Translations under genes and position numbers: made by a program
Assembly: GCA_002388885.1 (NCBI GenBank)
Contig: DGNI01000169.1
Location: 5,099 to 10,961, forward strand
Origin: Parvularculaceae bacterium UBA4496
GTDB taxonomy: Bacteria; Pseudomonadota; Alphaproteobacteria; Caulobacterales; Parvularculaceae
DNA: 5,863 nt
Direction: 5' to 3'
Notes under the pieces: model-generated
The model's database searches: none
Told to the model about the DNA's origin: nothing
What the model saw: only the letters and a program-made list of their open reading frames with translations
Part shown: piece after piece, positions 5,335 to 5,863 of the stretch
How positions within the stretch are numbered: position 1 is the first letter of the stretch
How the letters are laid out: every line of letters begins with the position of its first letter

Positions 5335-5360
5335 GCGGTTATTGCCGAGCCCGACACCGC
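5335..5360 (-). terminator. Possible stem-loop after nrdB
   Basis: In the leftward transcript, GCGG at the start pairs with CCGC at the end, and an inner TGTCG pairs with CGGCA (one G-T pair) around a four-base loop. This gives a bulged hairpin starting about 25 bases after the nrdB stop. No T run follows, so at best it is a Rho-dependent or 3'-stabilising structure. Confidence 0.22.
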
Positions 5361-5385
5361 TGAGAGCAATTCGTATCCTTCGGCG

Positions 5386-5863
5386 CTAACCGTTCGCGAC
5401 TTTTCGCTTCTCCATCATGGAATCGAAATTCGACCAGACGCCCTCGTCGCCATGCCATTCGCCTTTGGTCGCCGCCTTCGAATATTCGGTCGCGCGCGCC
5501 TCAAAAAAGTTCGCATGCTCGACGCCATTGAGAATTTCCGTCAGCCACGGCAGCGGGTGTTTCTCAACGCCGTAAAGCTTCGGCAGGTCGAGCTGGCCCA
5601 GCCGCCAGTCGGCGATGTAGCGGATATATTGCTTGATATCCTCCGCGGTCATGCCCTGTACCGGCCCCATTTCGAAGGCGAGATCGATGAACTTGTCTTC
5701 AAGACCGACAACCGTTCTGCAGCATTCGACAATATCGTCAGCAACGGCTTGCGTGACGCAGCCCGTTTCGCGCGCGAAGGCGTGATAGAGCTTGACCATG
5801 CCCTCACAGTGAAGCGACTCATCGCGAATAGACCAAGTTATGATCTGGCCCATGCCCTTCATC
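5386..5863 (-). CDS. nrdB: Ribonucleoside-diphosphate reductase beta subunit, C-terminal part
   Basis: The frame runs off the right edge, so only the last 158 or so residues are seen. NrdB (R2) houses the diiron-tyrosyl radical cofactor and works with NrdA to reduce ribonucleotides. The motif SIRDESLHCEGM matches the E. coli R2 segment holding iron ligands Glu238 and His241 and radical-path Asp237. IADWRLGQLDL is a further R2 block. Near the end, NFFEARATEY keeps a Glu six residues before a Tyr, the same spacing as Glu350 and Tyr356 of E. coli R2, so the radical-transfer tyrosine seems present. The tail after it is about 31 residues and acidic, with VWSNFD; it ends MMEKRKVANG and would bind NrdA. 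The other metal ligands and the radical tyrosine lie outside the window. The stop is TAG. Confidence 0.93.
   Translation of the reverse strand, partial: MKGMGQIITWSIRDESLHCEGMVKLYHAFARETGCVTQAVADDIVECCRTVVGLEDKFIDLAFEMGPVQGMTAEDIKQYIRYIADWRLGQLDLPKLYGVEKHPLPWLTEILNGVEHANFFEARATEYSKAATKGEWHGDEGVWSNFDSMMEKRKVANG

Noticed and set aside
1..5863. Mobile elements, CRISPR arrays, tRNA or rRNA genes, toxin-antitoxin or defence genes
   Set aside because: I looked for transposase or integrase motifs, direct-repeat arrays, tRNA arms and short two-gene toxin-antitoxin cassettes and found none; codon use looks even across the window.

Overview
The window is an ordinary chromosomal stretch of a moderately GC-rich proteobacterium, most likely an alphaproteobacterium. 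I infer this from the GC-biased third codon positions, the type of ribonucleotide reductase tail, and the small RIENRL...CMGNELDDRLD lipoprotein, which resembles a group I recall from alphaproteobacteria. No rRNA, tRNA, CRISPR array, insertion sequence, phage gene or plasmid function is visible. I do not see a new multi-gene system. The most unusual material is in the control regions and gene junctions.

Layout from left to right. A small secreted protein of unknown function (54-338, +) meets, stop codon against stop codon, a leftward cluster of three genes. In transcription order these are a DsbA-fold 2-hydroxychromene-2-carboxylate isomerase-like protein (1853-2491), a small lipoprotein (1484-1789) and a family VIII esterase/class C beta-lactamase-like serine hydrolase (339-1466). 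Divergent from the isomerase across 84 bp is aguB, N-carbamoylputrescine amidase (2576-3427, +). Its stop codon overlaps that of a leftward alanine/glycine:cation symporter (3424-4881). Upstream of the symporter lie a 70-residue protein of unknown function (5033-5245, -) and the C-terminal part of nrdB, the beta subunit of class I ribonucleotide reductase (5386 to the window edge, -).

The genes do not form one obvious pathway. AguB makes putrescine from N-carbamoylputrescine, but its usual partner agmatine deiminase is not in the window. The symporter would bring in small neutral amino acids. NrdB supplies deoxynucleotides. The isomerase-like protein and the serine hydrolase suggest detoxification or catabolism, with substrates that cannot be read from sequence.

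The 84-bp divergent region between the isomerase and aguB holds an 18-bp dyad and, just before the aguB ribosome binding site, a 10-bp stem-loop with a two-base bulge. The two convergent junctions leave no intergenic room. At the aguB/symporter junction a possible terminator starts in the last codons of aguB and runs into the symporter gene. Two gaps of about 150 bp (4882-5032 and 5246-5385) contain only short palindromes, a weak promoter-like pair, a DnaA-box-like nonamer and small hairpins.
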